Of a stretch of DNA of 64,000 nucleotides, positions 26,877-34,771 are shown one piece after another (position 1 is the stretch's first letter; each line of letters opens with the position of its first letter). Origin of the DNA: Phycisphaera sp. GTDB taxonomy: Bacteria; Planctomycetota; Phycisphaerae; Phycisphaerales; UBA1924. The DNA is taken from NCBI GenBank assembly GCA_003712165.1, contig RHLH01000001.1, positions 1,523,575 through 1,587,574 of the forward strand, in the 5' to 3' direction. Position numbers and translations under genes: made by a program. Below the pieces are notes generated by a model. The model did not search any database and was not told the DNA's origin. It was given only the letters and a program-made list of their open reading frames with translations.

Positions 26877-27764
26877 ATGAGAAGCCTCGCCCGACTTGCC
26901 TGCGTCAGTTGCCTGGCCCTTACGACACTTGCCGCCGGTGCGCAGGCCCAGCCCCAGACCGCTGATCCGCGTCTGCTGGACGCGGACATAGAGAGCGCCG
27001 TAACCGATCTGCTCAAGGGGTATGCGCTCGACAGGTACGAGGGTGACGCGGCTGGGCTCAAGAGAGCAGTGCACCACGACGCGGCGAGGCGGCTGGTCAC
27101 CGACGTTTACTGGGGTCAGCCCAGCGATGAGTGGATCAGGCCCTTGGCGTACGACCTGCTCGATGCCGCAGGGGCCCCGGGCGATCAGAACAAGCGCACG
27201 GATCCACAGAACGGCACAGACGAGGTAGCCGTATTCGATACCGCGACCGTCTCCGCCAGCGCGATGGTCGAGATGGACCGGACTATCGAGCTTGTGCACG
27301 CGGTCGAGTTCGAAGGCGAGTGGGTGATCGCCGATGCGCTGGTCATCCCGAAGGAAATCGCGGGTGAGGCCTCGGACGAGGACAGAGCCCAGATCGAGCA
27401 GTTGATCCGCGACTACGTCGTCGGCTTCTACGAGATCGACGGCGACAAGGTCCAGGGCACATGCCACTCGGGCCTGAGTAAACGCAGCGTCGAGCACGCG
27501 GGCAACGGGACGATGGGTTACTTCCGGCAGATCACGTTCGAAGAGATCCGAATCCTGGGCGAGACGTTCAACCGCCACTTCAACTTCAACCCGACGAGCG
27601 CGCGGTGCGAGGTGGAGATCTACTACGCCGATGACAAGCACGCCGCCGCGAAAGTGCTTGCCGCCAGCTGGTTCGACTACTTCCACATCGCCAAGGTCGA
27701 GGGCGAATGGACGATCGTCAACATCATCTTCGAGGGTCTCCCCGAGGATCAGTGGCAGGGGTGA
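26877..27764 (+). CDS. Secreted protein with two NTF2/lumazine-binding-like domains
   Basis: A 295-residue exported protein; signal peptide about 1-24 (ACVSCLALTTLAAGAQA). It has two tandem repeats of an NTF2-like alpha-beta fold: DIESAVTDLLKGYALDRYEG to the segment GEWVIADALV, and QIEQLIRDYVVGFYEIDGDK to EGEWTIVNIIFE. This is the putative lumazine-binding type. Members usually act as ligand or scaffold proteins; no catalytic residues are evident. The ATG at 26877 follows GGAGA by 6 bases; the frame is open further upstream without a site. Function unknown. Confidence 0.72.
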   Translation: MRSLARLACVSCLALTTLAAGAQAQPQTADPRLLDADIESAVTDLLKGYALDRYEGDAAGLKRAVHHDAARRLVTDVYWGQPSDEWIRPLAYDLLDAAGAPGDQNKRTDPQNGTDEVAVFDTATVSASAMVEMDRTIELVHAVEFEGEWVIADALVIPKEIAGEASDEDRAQIEQLIRDYVVGFYEIDGDKVQGTCHSGLSKRSVEHAGNGTMGYFRQITFEEIRILGETFNRHFNFNPTSARCEVEIYYADDKHAAAKVLAASWFDYFHIAKVEGEWTIVNIIFEGLPEDQWQG

Positions 27765-27822
27765 TATCTGTCACCGGTGCTTGGCGGAGGGAAACGCATA
27801 GCAGCCCTCCGACGTGCGTGGG

Positions 27823-28848
27823 TCACGCTTTGCGCTTGCCAACCTCGTGCATGACCATGAACACGACGTTGAGCGCGACGAGGCCGACGATGCTCCAGGT
27901 GATGATGGGTGTGGTCAGCGCGTGCCTCTCGTGCCAGTAGGTCCAGGCGAGTTGGACGATGCACAGCGCCGAGACGATCAGGAGCGTGATCTTGCGCGGG
28001 ATGAGCCTGACCATGACGACGCCGAAGGGGGCGCCCAACGCAACAATCGGGGCGGCGACGATCCAGTTGCCCATCAGCCCGGGTGCCAGCGAATACGACT
28101 GGGGGGCAAAGTGCGCCAGCGCAGACTGCGTAAGAAATCCCACAGCGGACGTATACGCCATGAGCACGACCGAGGTCGGGATCGCGATCTTCAGGTCCGC
28201 CCTGCACATCAGGACGAGCACAACGTAAATGGCAAGGTCCACGCCCACGCCGGTTGTTGCCACGATGGTCGAGCCTGCGAGCAGCCCGGTCCAGAACCCA
28301 GAGTAGCGCTCGAAGCGTCTCGAGATGCTCGCCAGCCCGCTGGCGCTTGCGATCTCGCCGATCTTGGCAAAGTGCAGCATGCCAAAGCTGGCCCAGGTCA
28401 CCGCGAAGATGAGTTTGACGTGCAGCCCGGGCACACTGGGCGCCAGGAACGCGAGCCCGAGCGGCGTGCCGACGGTCGCCCCGACGCACGCGTACTTGAG
28501 CATCCGTCTCTCGACGGGCTGACGCATGCAGTAGATCAGGATCGCGGCGCTGGTCATCCCGATCGACTGGATCGCCAGGCTGAAGTCACGCCCCATCGCG
28601 GCGCTCTCGCCGAACAGCAGCACAAGCACGGGGAACCCGACCGTCCCGCCCCCCATGGGCGTCGAGCCCGCGAAGTAGGACCCGGCGGCCATCGCGACAC
28701 CGATCGCCCAGTGCTCACGGAAAGCGTTCAGATGATCGCCCATGATGACAACGACGAGCCAGACGATGTAGAACGCCGCGAGCCAAAGCAGGAACAGCAG
28801 GGCTCCGCCGCGGCGACTGGTGTAATGTTGTGTCTCGGCTTCCCCCAT
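27823..28848 (-). CDS. TauE/SafE-type membrane transporter
   Basis: A 341-residue protein with about 8 predicted membrane segments, e.g. FLLWLAAFYIVWLVVVI, GNWIVAAPIVALG and ITLLIVSALCIVQLA. GSYFAGSTPMGGGTVGFPVL is the TauE/SafE signature loop, repeated in the second half as GFWTGLLAGSTIVATTGVGV. The family exports sulfite or other sulfonate-derived anions, or small carboxylates; the substrate here is unknown. The start at 28848 places a short basic N-terminus before the first helix. It diverges from the CPBP gene. Confidence 0.85.
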   Translation of the reverse strand: MGEAETQHYTSRRGGALLFLLWLAAFYIVWLVVVIMGDHLNAFREHWAIGVAMAAGSYFAGSTPMGGGTVGFPVLVLLFGESAAMGRDFSLAIQSIGMTSAAILIYCMRQPVERRMLKYACVGATVGTPLGLAFLAPSVPGLHVKLIFAVTWASFGMLHFAKIGEIASASGLASISRRFERYSGFWTGLLAGSTIVATTGVGVDLAIYVVLVLMCRADLKIAIPTSVVLMAYTSAVGFLTQSALAHFAPQSYSLAPGLMGNWIVAAPIVALGAPFGVVMVRLIPRKITLLIVSALCIVQLAWTYWHERHALTTPIITWSIVGLVALNVVFMVMHEVGKRKA

Positions 28849-28892
28849 GAGCGGGCGAGTGTACCGCGTCGGGCCAGGCACTACGATGGTCG

Positions 28893-29681
28893 GTGCAGAA
28901 TGATCCGCCGATAACCCGAACGCTCTCGACGCCACAAACAATCGCCCGGTGGGCCGAGATGCTGCTGATCTTCTTCGCGACGCCCGGTTTCGTGGCGATG
29001 CTGACCGATCCGAAGGAGCGGGCCAAGCCCTTGTTCGAAAGCATGGGGCTGGGACTCATGTACAAGATAGGTCAGGAAGCCATCGCGTTTCTGATCCCGA
29101 CTCTGATCGTGATCGGGCTGATCGCAGCGCTCTTCCTGCTTCGCGACAAAGCGTTCGAGAATCGCAGGCTCTGGAACGCTCGCGCCGCTCGCCGGGACAT
29201 GCCCCGCATCCTCGGCATCTTCGTCGCCGGTGCGCTCGCCATGCTCGGCGCCGCCTGGGCGCTGGCGACATACACGGACATCATGAGTTTCACCACAGGC
29301 GACGGCAGGACGATCTCCGCCTTCCTCCGCCTGCCGCGCGAAGCCCCGATCATTCTGATCTTCATCGCCATCGGCTACCCGTGGTTTAGCTGCTACCCGC
29401 AGGAGATCACGCACCGGGCGTACTTCTTCCACCGCTACGAGCCGCTGATGAGCACACCCTGGCTGATCGCGACCAACACGCTCGCGTTCGGCTGGCTCCA
29501 CGCGCCCTTCTGGAGCATCGAGGCCCTCGCGCTCACGCTCCCGGGCGGGCTGCTCTTCGCCTGGACGTACCACCGCACACAGAGCACGCTCGCCGTCACT
29601 ATCGAGCACGCGCTCTACGGCTGGTGGGCCTTCTTCACAGGACTCGGCTGGTTTGTCTTCGCGGGCTCCATCGGGACTTAG
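28893..29681 (+). CDS. CPBP-family intramembrane protease-like protein
   Basis: A 262-residue membrane protein with about 6-7 hydrophobic segments. The CPBP motifs are present with one change: motif 1 reads QEITHR (170-175) where EExxxR is usual, motif 2 is FGWLH (His203), and motif 3 is IEHALYG. Related groups with QE instead of EE exist, so activity is possible. These proteins cleave membrane substrates or modify prenylated or bacteriocin-type peptides. It begins at a GTG (28893) with no ATG in frame nearby. Confidence 0.8.
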   Translation: MQNDPPITRTLSTPQTIARWAEMLLIFFATPGFVAMLTDPKERAKPLFESMGLGLMYKIGQEAIAFLIPTLIVIGLIAALFLLRDKAFENRRLWNARAARRDMPRILGIFVAGALAMLGAAWALATYTDIMSFTTGDGRTISAFLRLPREAPIILIFIAIGYPWFSCYPQEITHRAYFFHRYEPLMSTPWLIATNTLAFGWLHAPFWSIEALALTLPGGLLFAWTYHRTQSTLAVTIEHALYGWWAFFTGLGWFVFAGSIGT

Positions 29682-29732
29682 GGGCGCTGGGAGCGGAGGG
29701 AAACGAAACGCGAACGCGGTGTTTCCCAATAC

Positions 29733-29748
29733 ACTCCCGCAAGGGAGT
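29733..29748 (+). promoter_or_regulatory. Hairpin covering the ribosome site
   Basis: ACTCCC pairs with GGGAGT around a GCAA (GNRA-type) loop. The second arm contains most of the AAGGGAG ribosome site of the gene at 29755, so folding would hide it. Confidence 0.45.
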
Positions 29749-29754
29749 TCTCAC

Positions 29755-30009
29755 ATGGCAGAGCACGTCACGCACACCACCGAAACCCGCCGCGCAGGCC
29801 TTGGCTGCTTCGGCGTCATCGTCGTTCTCGTCGGCGTCTTCTTCATCATCAAGGGCCAACGCGAGCAGCTCGACGAACGCATCGACGCGCTCGAGGAGCA
29901 GGTTGCTCAGCTTGAAACCAAGCTCGACCGGCAGCGGGCTGTATTGGACGGCATCGCGCTCGAGGTCGGGAGTGTGGTTGAGGTTGGGGAGCCGGTGGGG
30001 GCGGAGTGA
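29755..30009 (+). CDS. Small single-span membrane protein with coiled coil
   Basis: 84 residues: a Thr/Arg N-terminus, one membrane helix (GLGCFGVIVVLVGVFFII), then a coiled coil with heptads (QLDERIDALEEQVAQLETKL) and an acidic Val/Gly end (EVGSVVEVGEPVGAE). The ATG follows AAGGGAG by 7 bases. The layout recalls SlyX- or FtsB-like small coiled-coil proteins but no family is certain. Part of this gene recurs, broken, at 30485-30612. Confidence 0.7.
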   Translation: MAEHVTHTTETRRAGLGCFGVIVVLVGVFFIIKGQREQLDERIDALEEQVAQLETKLDRQRAVLDGIALEVGSVVEVGEPVGAE

Positions 30010-30033
30010 GTGCAGCCTGTGGGTACACTTCGC

Positions 30034-30402
30034 TCAACTCGGAAATTCGTGTTCTTGCGTAACAAACGCGGAGCACTTGGCGTGGTCGAGGAAGTTCGCC
30101 TCGTCGGCGAGGAGCATCTCGCTGAGTTCCTGACCCTCGGGCGTGCCCATCGCTTCGATGAAATCCTGCTCTGATTCGAACCATACTTCTGCGACACCGT
30201 CGTATGCCGGGCCCATGCCGCGAGACTCCCGGATCGCGTCGTTCAGCGGCGTGTCGATGGTGTGACACTGGAGATACTTCTTCGTTCGGTACCGATCGGC
30301 ATGCTTCATATAGAGTGGCGCGTGCTTGTTGAGCCAGTAATCCTGAAACTGCTCTCGAGTTAGATCTGATCGGCGTGTGACGCAGATGATGAGCTTTATC
30401 AT
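30034..30402 (-). CDS. EthD-domain protein
   Basis: A 122-residue protein beginning MIKLIICVTRRSDLTREQF. The pattern RREDLTxEQFxxYWxxxHAPL, here LTREQFQDYWLNKHAPLY, marks the EthD family, a dimeric alpha-beta barrel-like domain found in monooxygenase-associated and decarboxylase-like proteins. The end (DHAKCSAFVTQEHEF) also fits. Start at 30402 follows AGGGGA; the frame is open upstream. It sits between two copies of the coiled-coil gene segment. Role unknown. Confidence 0.78.
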   Translation of the reverse strand: MIKLIICVTRRSDLTREQFQDYWLNKHAPLYMKHADRYRTKKYLQCHTIDTPLNDAIRESRGMGPAYDGVAEVWFESEQDFIEAMGTPEGQELSEMLLADEANFLDHAKCSAFVTQEHEFPS

Positions 30403-30484
30403 GCCCTGTCCCCTTTCGTATTCCGCAGTGTGGTATCTGAATAGCGGATCATAGAAACTCGGGAACGGTAGTGAGGGGCTGGTG

Positions 30485-30612
30485 TGGCCACAACGCAGGC
30501 AACTCGATGGCCGCATCGGACGCGCTCGAGGAGCAGCAAACCGTGCAGGACGGCATCGCGCTCGAGGTCGGGAGTGTGGTTGAGGTTGGCGAGCCGGTGG
30601 GCGCGGAGTGTG
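30485..30612 (+). pseudogene. Truncated partial copy of the coiled-coil gene at 29755
   Basis: Bases 30549-30610 match 29947-30008 at 60 of 62 positions, and 30519-30536 match 29884-29901 exactly. About 34 bases in between are missing in this copy, and looser similarity with small indels runs back to about 30485. The start, membrane helix and most heptads are gone, so this is a remnant, not a second gene. Confidence 0.7.
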
Positions 30613-30681
30613 GTACTGGCTGCTTGCAGCCAGTGAAAGAGCACTGGTTGACGAGCAGGCAGTGCCACGCAGAGAGTGCAT

Positions 30682-31557
30682 TCAATTCGGGTTACCCGGC
30701 GGTAAGACAATTACTTGGAAACTTCCTAGGTTGTCGTCAAACCACGCGTCCCAATATTGCTGAGAGTTTATGTGCTCCCAATCTTTAGGAAGCCGCCACG
30801 CAGCTTCAAAAGCGCTGGATATCTTTCGCCGGTCAGTCGTGCTCGAGGGGTGTCCATCAGCAGTTTGGGTTGGGTTTCGTCCCTTGCTATAGGTATCTTT
30901 AGCATTAGGCGATAAGGCTAAATCATTAACGCATAACCACAGCGTGGCAGTCCTTGAACCGTTGTTCAATAGTTCACTTTCTCGCCCTATGAATTTAGTA
31001 GATGGCGTATGGTGACGGCAGGGTAGTGCTTCACTGGGGATACCCGGTTCGGGTGCTCCGTCTTCAACAAGTGCTCCAACAAGTGCTCCCTGCGGCGAAG
31101 ACGGATGAATGAGCCACTCCAGGTCATCTGCTGCTATAACTCCATGTGAGTAACCTTCGGGACCTGTCCATGGGTGCAGTGGACGATCATCCCGGATGAC
31201 CCGTTCGACCAATTGGTTTACTGAAAGATTCACCGCACCACTTGCAAAGACTGCCACAGACTCGTTGGGTTCTACTCTTACACCGGTGTTATGCCAAATC
31301 TGAGAAGCGTGCACTTGGTAAATTCGAGTGGGCATCTTTCCACTGATCGAAAGTGATATGCCGCCATTGTACGAATCTACTCGAATCGATCGCTGGGCGT
31401 CTATGGCTTGCAATATCCCTATAACACTAAGAGCAATACAGGTGACAGCGAGGAGTGCTGTAATGGTGAACCGGAGCCAGTGTTGCCAACTATCGAACCC
31501 AGCCATAAGACCAGCGTGTGTTGGTTGGTTATCGCTCACTTCAGATTCCCTCGGCAT
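30682..31557 (-). CDS. Membrane-anchored protein with PA-IL (LecA)-like domain
   Basis: A 291-residue protein with one membrane helix near the N-terminus (LRFTITALLAVTCIALSVIG, about 28-47). Outside it, WHNTGVRVEPNESVAVFASG, then PWTGPEGYSHGV, PQGALVGALVEDG and a later LWLCVND follow the order of the PA-IL/LecA galactose-binding lectin fold (GIDVKPGDxVTIxASG ... GALIGRIG ... LYLGVND). Sugar binding is an inference from that similarity. The gene is much more AT-rich than its neighbours. A good promoter lies upstream. The end of the gene lies 70 bases from the pseudogene fragment. Confidence 0.62.
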   Translation of the reverse strand: MPRESEVSDNQPTHAGLMAGFDSWQHWLRFTITALLAVTCIALSVIGILQAIDAQRSIRVDSYNGGISLSISGKMPTRIYQVHASQIWHNTGVRVEPNESVAVFASGAVNLSVNQLVERVIRDDRPLHPWTGPEGYSHGVIAADDLEWLIHPSSPQGALVGALVEDGAPEPGIPSEALPCRHHTPSTKFIGRESELLNNGSRTATLWLCVNDLALSPNAKDTYSKGRNPTQTADGHPSSTTDRRKISSAFEAAWRLPKDWEHINSQQYWDAWFDDNLGSFQVIVLPPGNPN

Positions 31558-31824
31558 TCTTGCTCATGCTGCTGTGTTATGATCGCAGTAATTTAGGATT
31601 GCGTCCCTGCGCTCAGGCTACACATAACAATATTATTGATCATAGCACTATGAAAATACAATCCAATGGGAGGACTGTGCTGGGAGCGAGTTAATATTAA
31701 TTCTGGGAAGGCTCTCAAATGCTGAATCTGTCTCTAGAAGCGAAGAATCCCCGTCTGTTGTCAGTACACTTGGTTCGGCGTGTCCATCTTAAATCGCCCA
31801 GACAAGCGAAGTGGCAGGTTCTAA
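31558..31824. other. AT-rich gap
   Basis: Apart from the promoter at 31639-31666 this stretch holds no gene that I can support. It contains the palindrome TTAATATTAA and is clearly more AT-rich than the flanking genes. Confidence 0.5.
31639..31666 (-). promoter_or_regulatory. Sigma70-like promoter for the lectin-like gene
   Basis: Read on the minus strand: TTGGAT (31666-31661), 16 bases, TATGAT (31644-31639). The leader to the ATG at 31557 would be about 75 bases. Confidence 0.55.
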
Positions 31825-32130
31825 TTAGGTAAACAGTTCATTCGAACCGATATTGATGGATGCTAAACGGACGAGAATCATTGCGGCCACTGTGTTGTGA
31901 TTCCAAATAATGAAATAAACGTATTTGAAATATGGTTGCGATAAGAACATGAGGGCGACAGAAGCAGCTGCCCCTGCCGACGTGTCTCCTATATGACCTA
32001 ATGTGATTCGTTAGGCCTTGTCAGGTGATGCGGTTGTGTTCGGGTTGAAGATTCTAATAGAGTGTGCGAAGCCACCAACGATACCGGTAGCTATTAAGAC
32101 AAGTGTCGCTTCCACTAATGGCAGTTGCAT
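31825..32130 (-). pseudogene. Small two-helix membrane protein ORF interrupted by an in-frame TAA
   Basis: One frame of 102 codons runs from ATG at 32130 to TAA at 31825, broken once by TAA at 32011-32013. Before the stop: MQLPLVEATLVLIATGIVGG then FAHSIRIFNPNTTASPDKA. After it: RITLGHIGDTSAGAAASVAL then MFLSQPYFKYVYFIIW and further to SNELFT. The parts look like one protein: helix 1 with GIVGGFAHSIR, a linker, then LGHIGDTSAGAAASVALMFL as helix 2. That pattern recalls small membrane proteins with GGxxR/H and LGxxGDxxxGAxAA halves. The start lies 12 bases after the HPPD stop. It could be a nonsense-mutated gene or the stop could be read through. Confidence 0.5.
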
Positions 32131-32142
32131 TAGTTGGTCTCA

Positions 32143-33336
32143 TTACAGATTCCCCCGCCTCTCCTGCTCAAGCTCCAGCGCCTCAAACAACGCCTTGAAG
32201 TTGCCCTTGCCGAAGCTCTGGCTGCCGTGGCGGCTGATGATCTCGAAGAACAGCGTCGGGCGGTCCTGAAGGGGCTTGGTGAACAGCTGCAGCAGGTAGC
32301 CCTCGTCGTCGGCGTCCACGAGGATGCCGAGGTCCTTGATCATCTCGTGGTCTTCCTTGACGGGCTCGTGCCCGTTGTCGGTCAGCATCTTGTTGACCCG
32401 GCCCCAGACCTGCTCGTAGTACGTGTCGGGAAGGCTCAGGAAGTCGACGCCTCGGTTCCGCAGCGCGGCGACCGACGCGAGCTCGTCATCCGTGCGGAGC
32501 GCGAGGTGCTGCACGCCCGGGGTCATGTCGTGCCACTCGAGGTACTCGAGTATCTGGCTCTTCTTCTTGCCCTCGGCGGGCTCGTTGATCGGCATCTTGA
32601 TGAGGTGGTTGCCCGAAGCCATCACTTTGGACATGAGCGCCGAGTACTCGGTCGAGATGTCGGCGTCGTCGAAGTGCTTGAACATCTTGAATTCCATGAC
32701 GTTCTCGTACCACTCGACCCAGTAGTTCATCTTGCCCTCTTCGACGTTGCCCACGCAGTGGTCGACGTACTTGAGACCGCAGGGGTTGGCGCGGTTGTAC
32801 GCGTTGACCGGGGACTCGATGGGCTTGAAGGTGGGCATGAAGGGCGCGCCCTTCTTGATGCTGGGCAGGTCGTAGCTGCCGGTTCGGCTGACGAATGTGT
32901 GGATCGCGCGGCCGTAGGTCTTGATCGATGCGACGGTGACCGTGCCGTTCTCGTCGCTGAGCGTGCGGGGCTCTTGCGCGGACTCGGCGCCGTTGGCGCA
33001 CGCGGCTTTCCAGCTCTTCTCCGCGTCGAAGACGGTCAGCGCGATGTCTTTGACACCGTCGCCGTAGAGCTTGATCTCCTCGGCAGCGGGGTGGTCCTTG
33101 GTGAGCGGGGTGGTCAGCAGGAGGCGGATGTTGCCCTGCGTGAGCAGGTAGTCGGCTTCCTCGCGGGACCCGGTCGTCAGGTCGGCGACTTGGCTGATCT
33201 CGAACCCGAAGGTGTGGGCGTAGAAGTAGGCCGCCTGCTTGGCGTTGCCTACGTAGAAGCGAACGTGATCAACGTCGATGAGCGCAAGGGGATCCGTTGC
33301 CAGCTGCTGGCTGGACTGTGTCGCGGCGGTGGTCAC
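32143..33336 (-). CDS. hppD: 4-hydroxyphenylpyruvate dioxygenase
   Basis: A 397-residue iron enzyme converting 4-hydroxyphenylpyruvate to homogentisate, the substrate of HmgA encoded at 21474. The vicinal-oxygen-chelate halves are visible: VDHVRFYVGNAKQAAYFY at the start and the iron ligands in GLKYVDHCVGNV, GVQHLAL and PTLFFEIISRHG. The C-terminal helix ends in ALELEQERRGNL. Length is typical. A perfect TATAAT lies about 54 bases before the ATG (33390-33395) and GGAG precedes the start. Confidence 0.95.
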   Translation of the reverse strand: MTTAATQSSQQLATDPLALIDVDHVRFYVGNAKQAAYFYAHTFGFEISQVADLTTGSREEADYLLTQGNIRLLLTTPLTKDHPAAEEIKLYGDGVKDIALTVFDAEKSWKAACANGAESAQEPRTLSDENGTVTVASIKTYGRAIHTFVSRTGSYDLPSIKKGAPFMPTFKPIESPVNAYNRANPCGLKYVDHCVGNVEEGKMNYWVEWYENVMEFKMFKHFDDADISTEYSALMSKVMASGNHLIKMPINEPAEGKKKSQILEYLEWHDMTPGVQHLALRTDDELASVAALRNRGVDFLSLPDTYYEQVWGRVNKMLTDNGHEPVKEDHEMIKDLGILVDADDEGYLLQLFTKPLQDRPTLFFEIISRHGSQSFGKGNFKALFEALELEQERRGNL

Positions 33337-33389
33337 TTTGATGTCTCCAAATCTTGGGCGGATAAAGGGAGCCCAGGTCCCGTGCTGAC

Positions 33390-33395
33390 ATTATA
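33390..33395 (-). promoter_or_regulatory. -10 box upstream of hppD
   Basis: TATAAT on the minus strand, 54 bases before the hppD start. No convincing -35 hexamer is found at the usual distance, so only the -10 is marked. Confidence 0.45.
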
Positions 33396-33525
33396 CGCGG
33401 CGAATCGGGCTTCAGGGCACCTATCTGGATCGCCTGGGGCGAGATTTGGTACGACGCCCTGTGCATTCGCTCCGTCCATCGGAAGGGGCTCGGGTCGGCG
33501 GGAAACGAATTGACTGGCAATGAAA

Positions 33526-33548
33526 AGCGGGGGCTGGAAGCCCCCGCT
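33526..33548 (-). terminator. Rho-independent terminator of the Bax inhibitor-1 gene
   Basis: AGCGGGGGCT and AGCCCCCGCT form a perfect 10-bp stem with a 3-base loop, followed on the minus strand by TTTT. It lies 28 bases after the stop of the gene at 33576. Confidence 0.92.
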
Positions 33549-33575
33549 CGTGAGTTCAGGTTGTTTGAGACGTGC

Positions 33576-34379
33576 TTACTCGGACTTGAGCTTCGCAAGG
33601 AGCTTGAGGATCTCGATGTAGAGCCAGACGACGGTGGTCAGTATGCCGAACGCTCCGATCCACTCGTAGTACTTGGGCAGCCCTCGCTGGACGCCATCGT
33701 CGATGAATCGGAAGTCGAGCAGCAGCATAATCGAGGCGAGCACGACCACGAAGACGCTGAATCCGATGCCGATCGGGCCGGTCATGTAGTCGACGCGTGG
33801 GATCGTGCCGGCTCCAAAGAGCATGTTCACGATGAATGCGGCTAGGTAATAGAACATCACGCCGCCCACCATGACACCAACAACTTTCGCAGCAAAGTTG
33901 CTCAGACGAAGGACACCAGTTGCGTATCCAAAGAGCATCGCGCCAGTGATGGCGAGGCTGAGTCCGGCAGCTTGGCCGATCATGGCGTACGCAGCGGCAT
34001 CACCCCCAACCTTGCTCGCAAGCGGTGAGTAGAACACAATCGCAACCGAGATCGCCGCGACGAACAAACCCTCAGAGAACGCGAAGATCGGGACCACGAA
34101 GGACGAGATCTGAGGCTTCTTGAGCATGATGATCGAGGCGACCAGGCCCCCGATGAGTGAGCCGATCATGGTCGGCAGGATCAGGCTCGGATTGTTTCGG
34201 TACATACCGAAGCTGAAAGCTGCAGTGACGATGGTGATCGCCAGCAGGTAGAGCGTCTTCCACGCCGTGCCCTGGACACTCATGGTCTTGGGTTTGCTCT
34301 GCGCATCGCTGAGGGCGCCCATCCATGACGGGGCCTCCTGATAGGTCGAACTGTTGAATACCGGGTTGCTTGTTTGCAT
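33576..34379 (-). CDS. Bax inhibitor-1/YccA-type membrane protein
   Basis: A 267-residue protein with about 7 membrane segments (TLYLLAITIVTAAFSFGMY, IGSLIGGLVASIIML, LSLAITGAMLFGYATGVL, YYLAAFIVNMLFG, VFVVVLASIMLLLDF, YEWIGAFGILTTVVWLYIEI). The acidic pairs in DFRFIDDGVQRGLPKYYEWI match the conserved C-terminal motif of the BI-1/YccA family, where aspartates form a pH-sensing calcium-leak latch in studied homologues. AGGAG precedes the ATG and TACACT lies 50 bases upstream as a -10-like box. It is its own unit, ended by a strong terminator. Confidence 0.9.
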   Translation of the reverse strand: MQTSNPVFNSSTYQEAPSWMGALSDAQSKPKTMSVQGTAWKTLYLLAITIVTAAFSFGMYRNNPSLILPTMIGSLIGGLVASIIMLKKPQISSFVVPIFAFSEGLFVAAISVAIVFYSPLASKVGGDAAAYAMIGQAAGLSLAITGAMLFGYATGVLRLSNFAAKVVGVMVGGVMFYYLAAFIVNMLFGAGTIPRVDYMTGPIGIGFSVFVVVLASIMLLLDFRFIDDGVQRGLPKYYEWIGAFGILTTVVWLYIEILKLLAKLKSE

Positions 34380-34771
34380 CTCGGGCTACTCCTGTGTCGT
34401 GCTGAGCCGTACGGGCTCGTGGTTGCAGAGTGTAAATCTCCCACCCTGTATCGGCCTTATTTGTTCCCGGCGAACCACAGTTTCTGTTCGGAAATCTGTC
34501 CCCCGGGACGCAAATCCGACAGGGGAGTTCCGAGATTTCACGCGTTTCCGATCTCTCAGGTCCGCTTTTGAAACATCTGGCCCCTGTTTGGGTCAGGCGG
34601 GACTTTCCAGCAGAGACCACGTGAGCGCCGATGGATAGACTTGGGGCCCAGCGTCGGACGCGCGGCCCGACACCATGGATGAGTTCGCTTTGTGCGGACG
34701 TCGGGTTCGCAAGTTACGATCGGAGAAGCGGAACGGAGTTCCTGCCGATCGGACGTCGGAGATTCGCCTTC
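34380..34771. other. Gap between divergent genes
   Basis: About 390 bases between the Bax inhibitor-1 and pseudokinase genes. Apart from a TACACT box for the former (34429-34434) I see no RNA gene, repeat or small ORF with a ribosome site. Confidence 0.5.

Noticed and set aside
32134..33513. Long open frame of 459 codons opposite hppD
   Set aside because: Val- and Leu-rich mirror of a clear enzyme gene.
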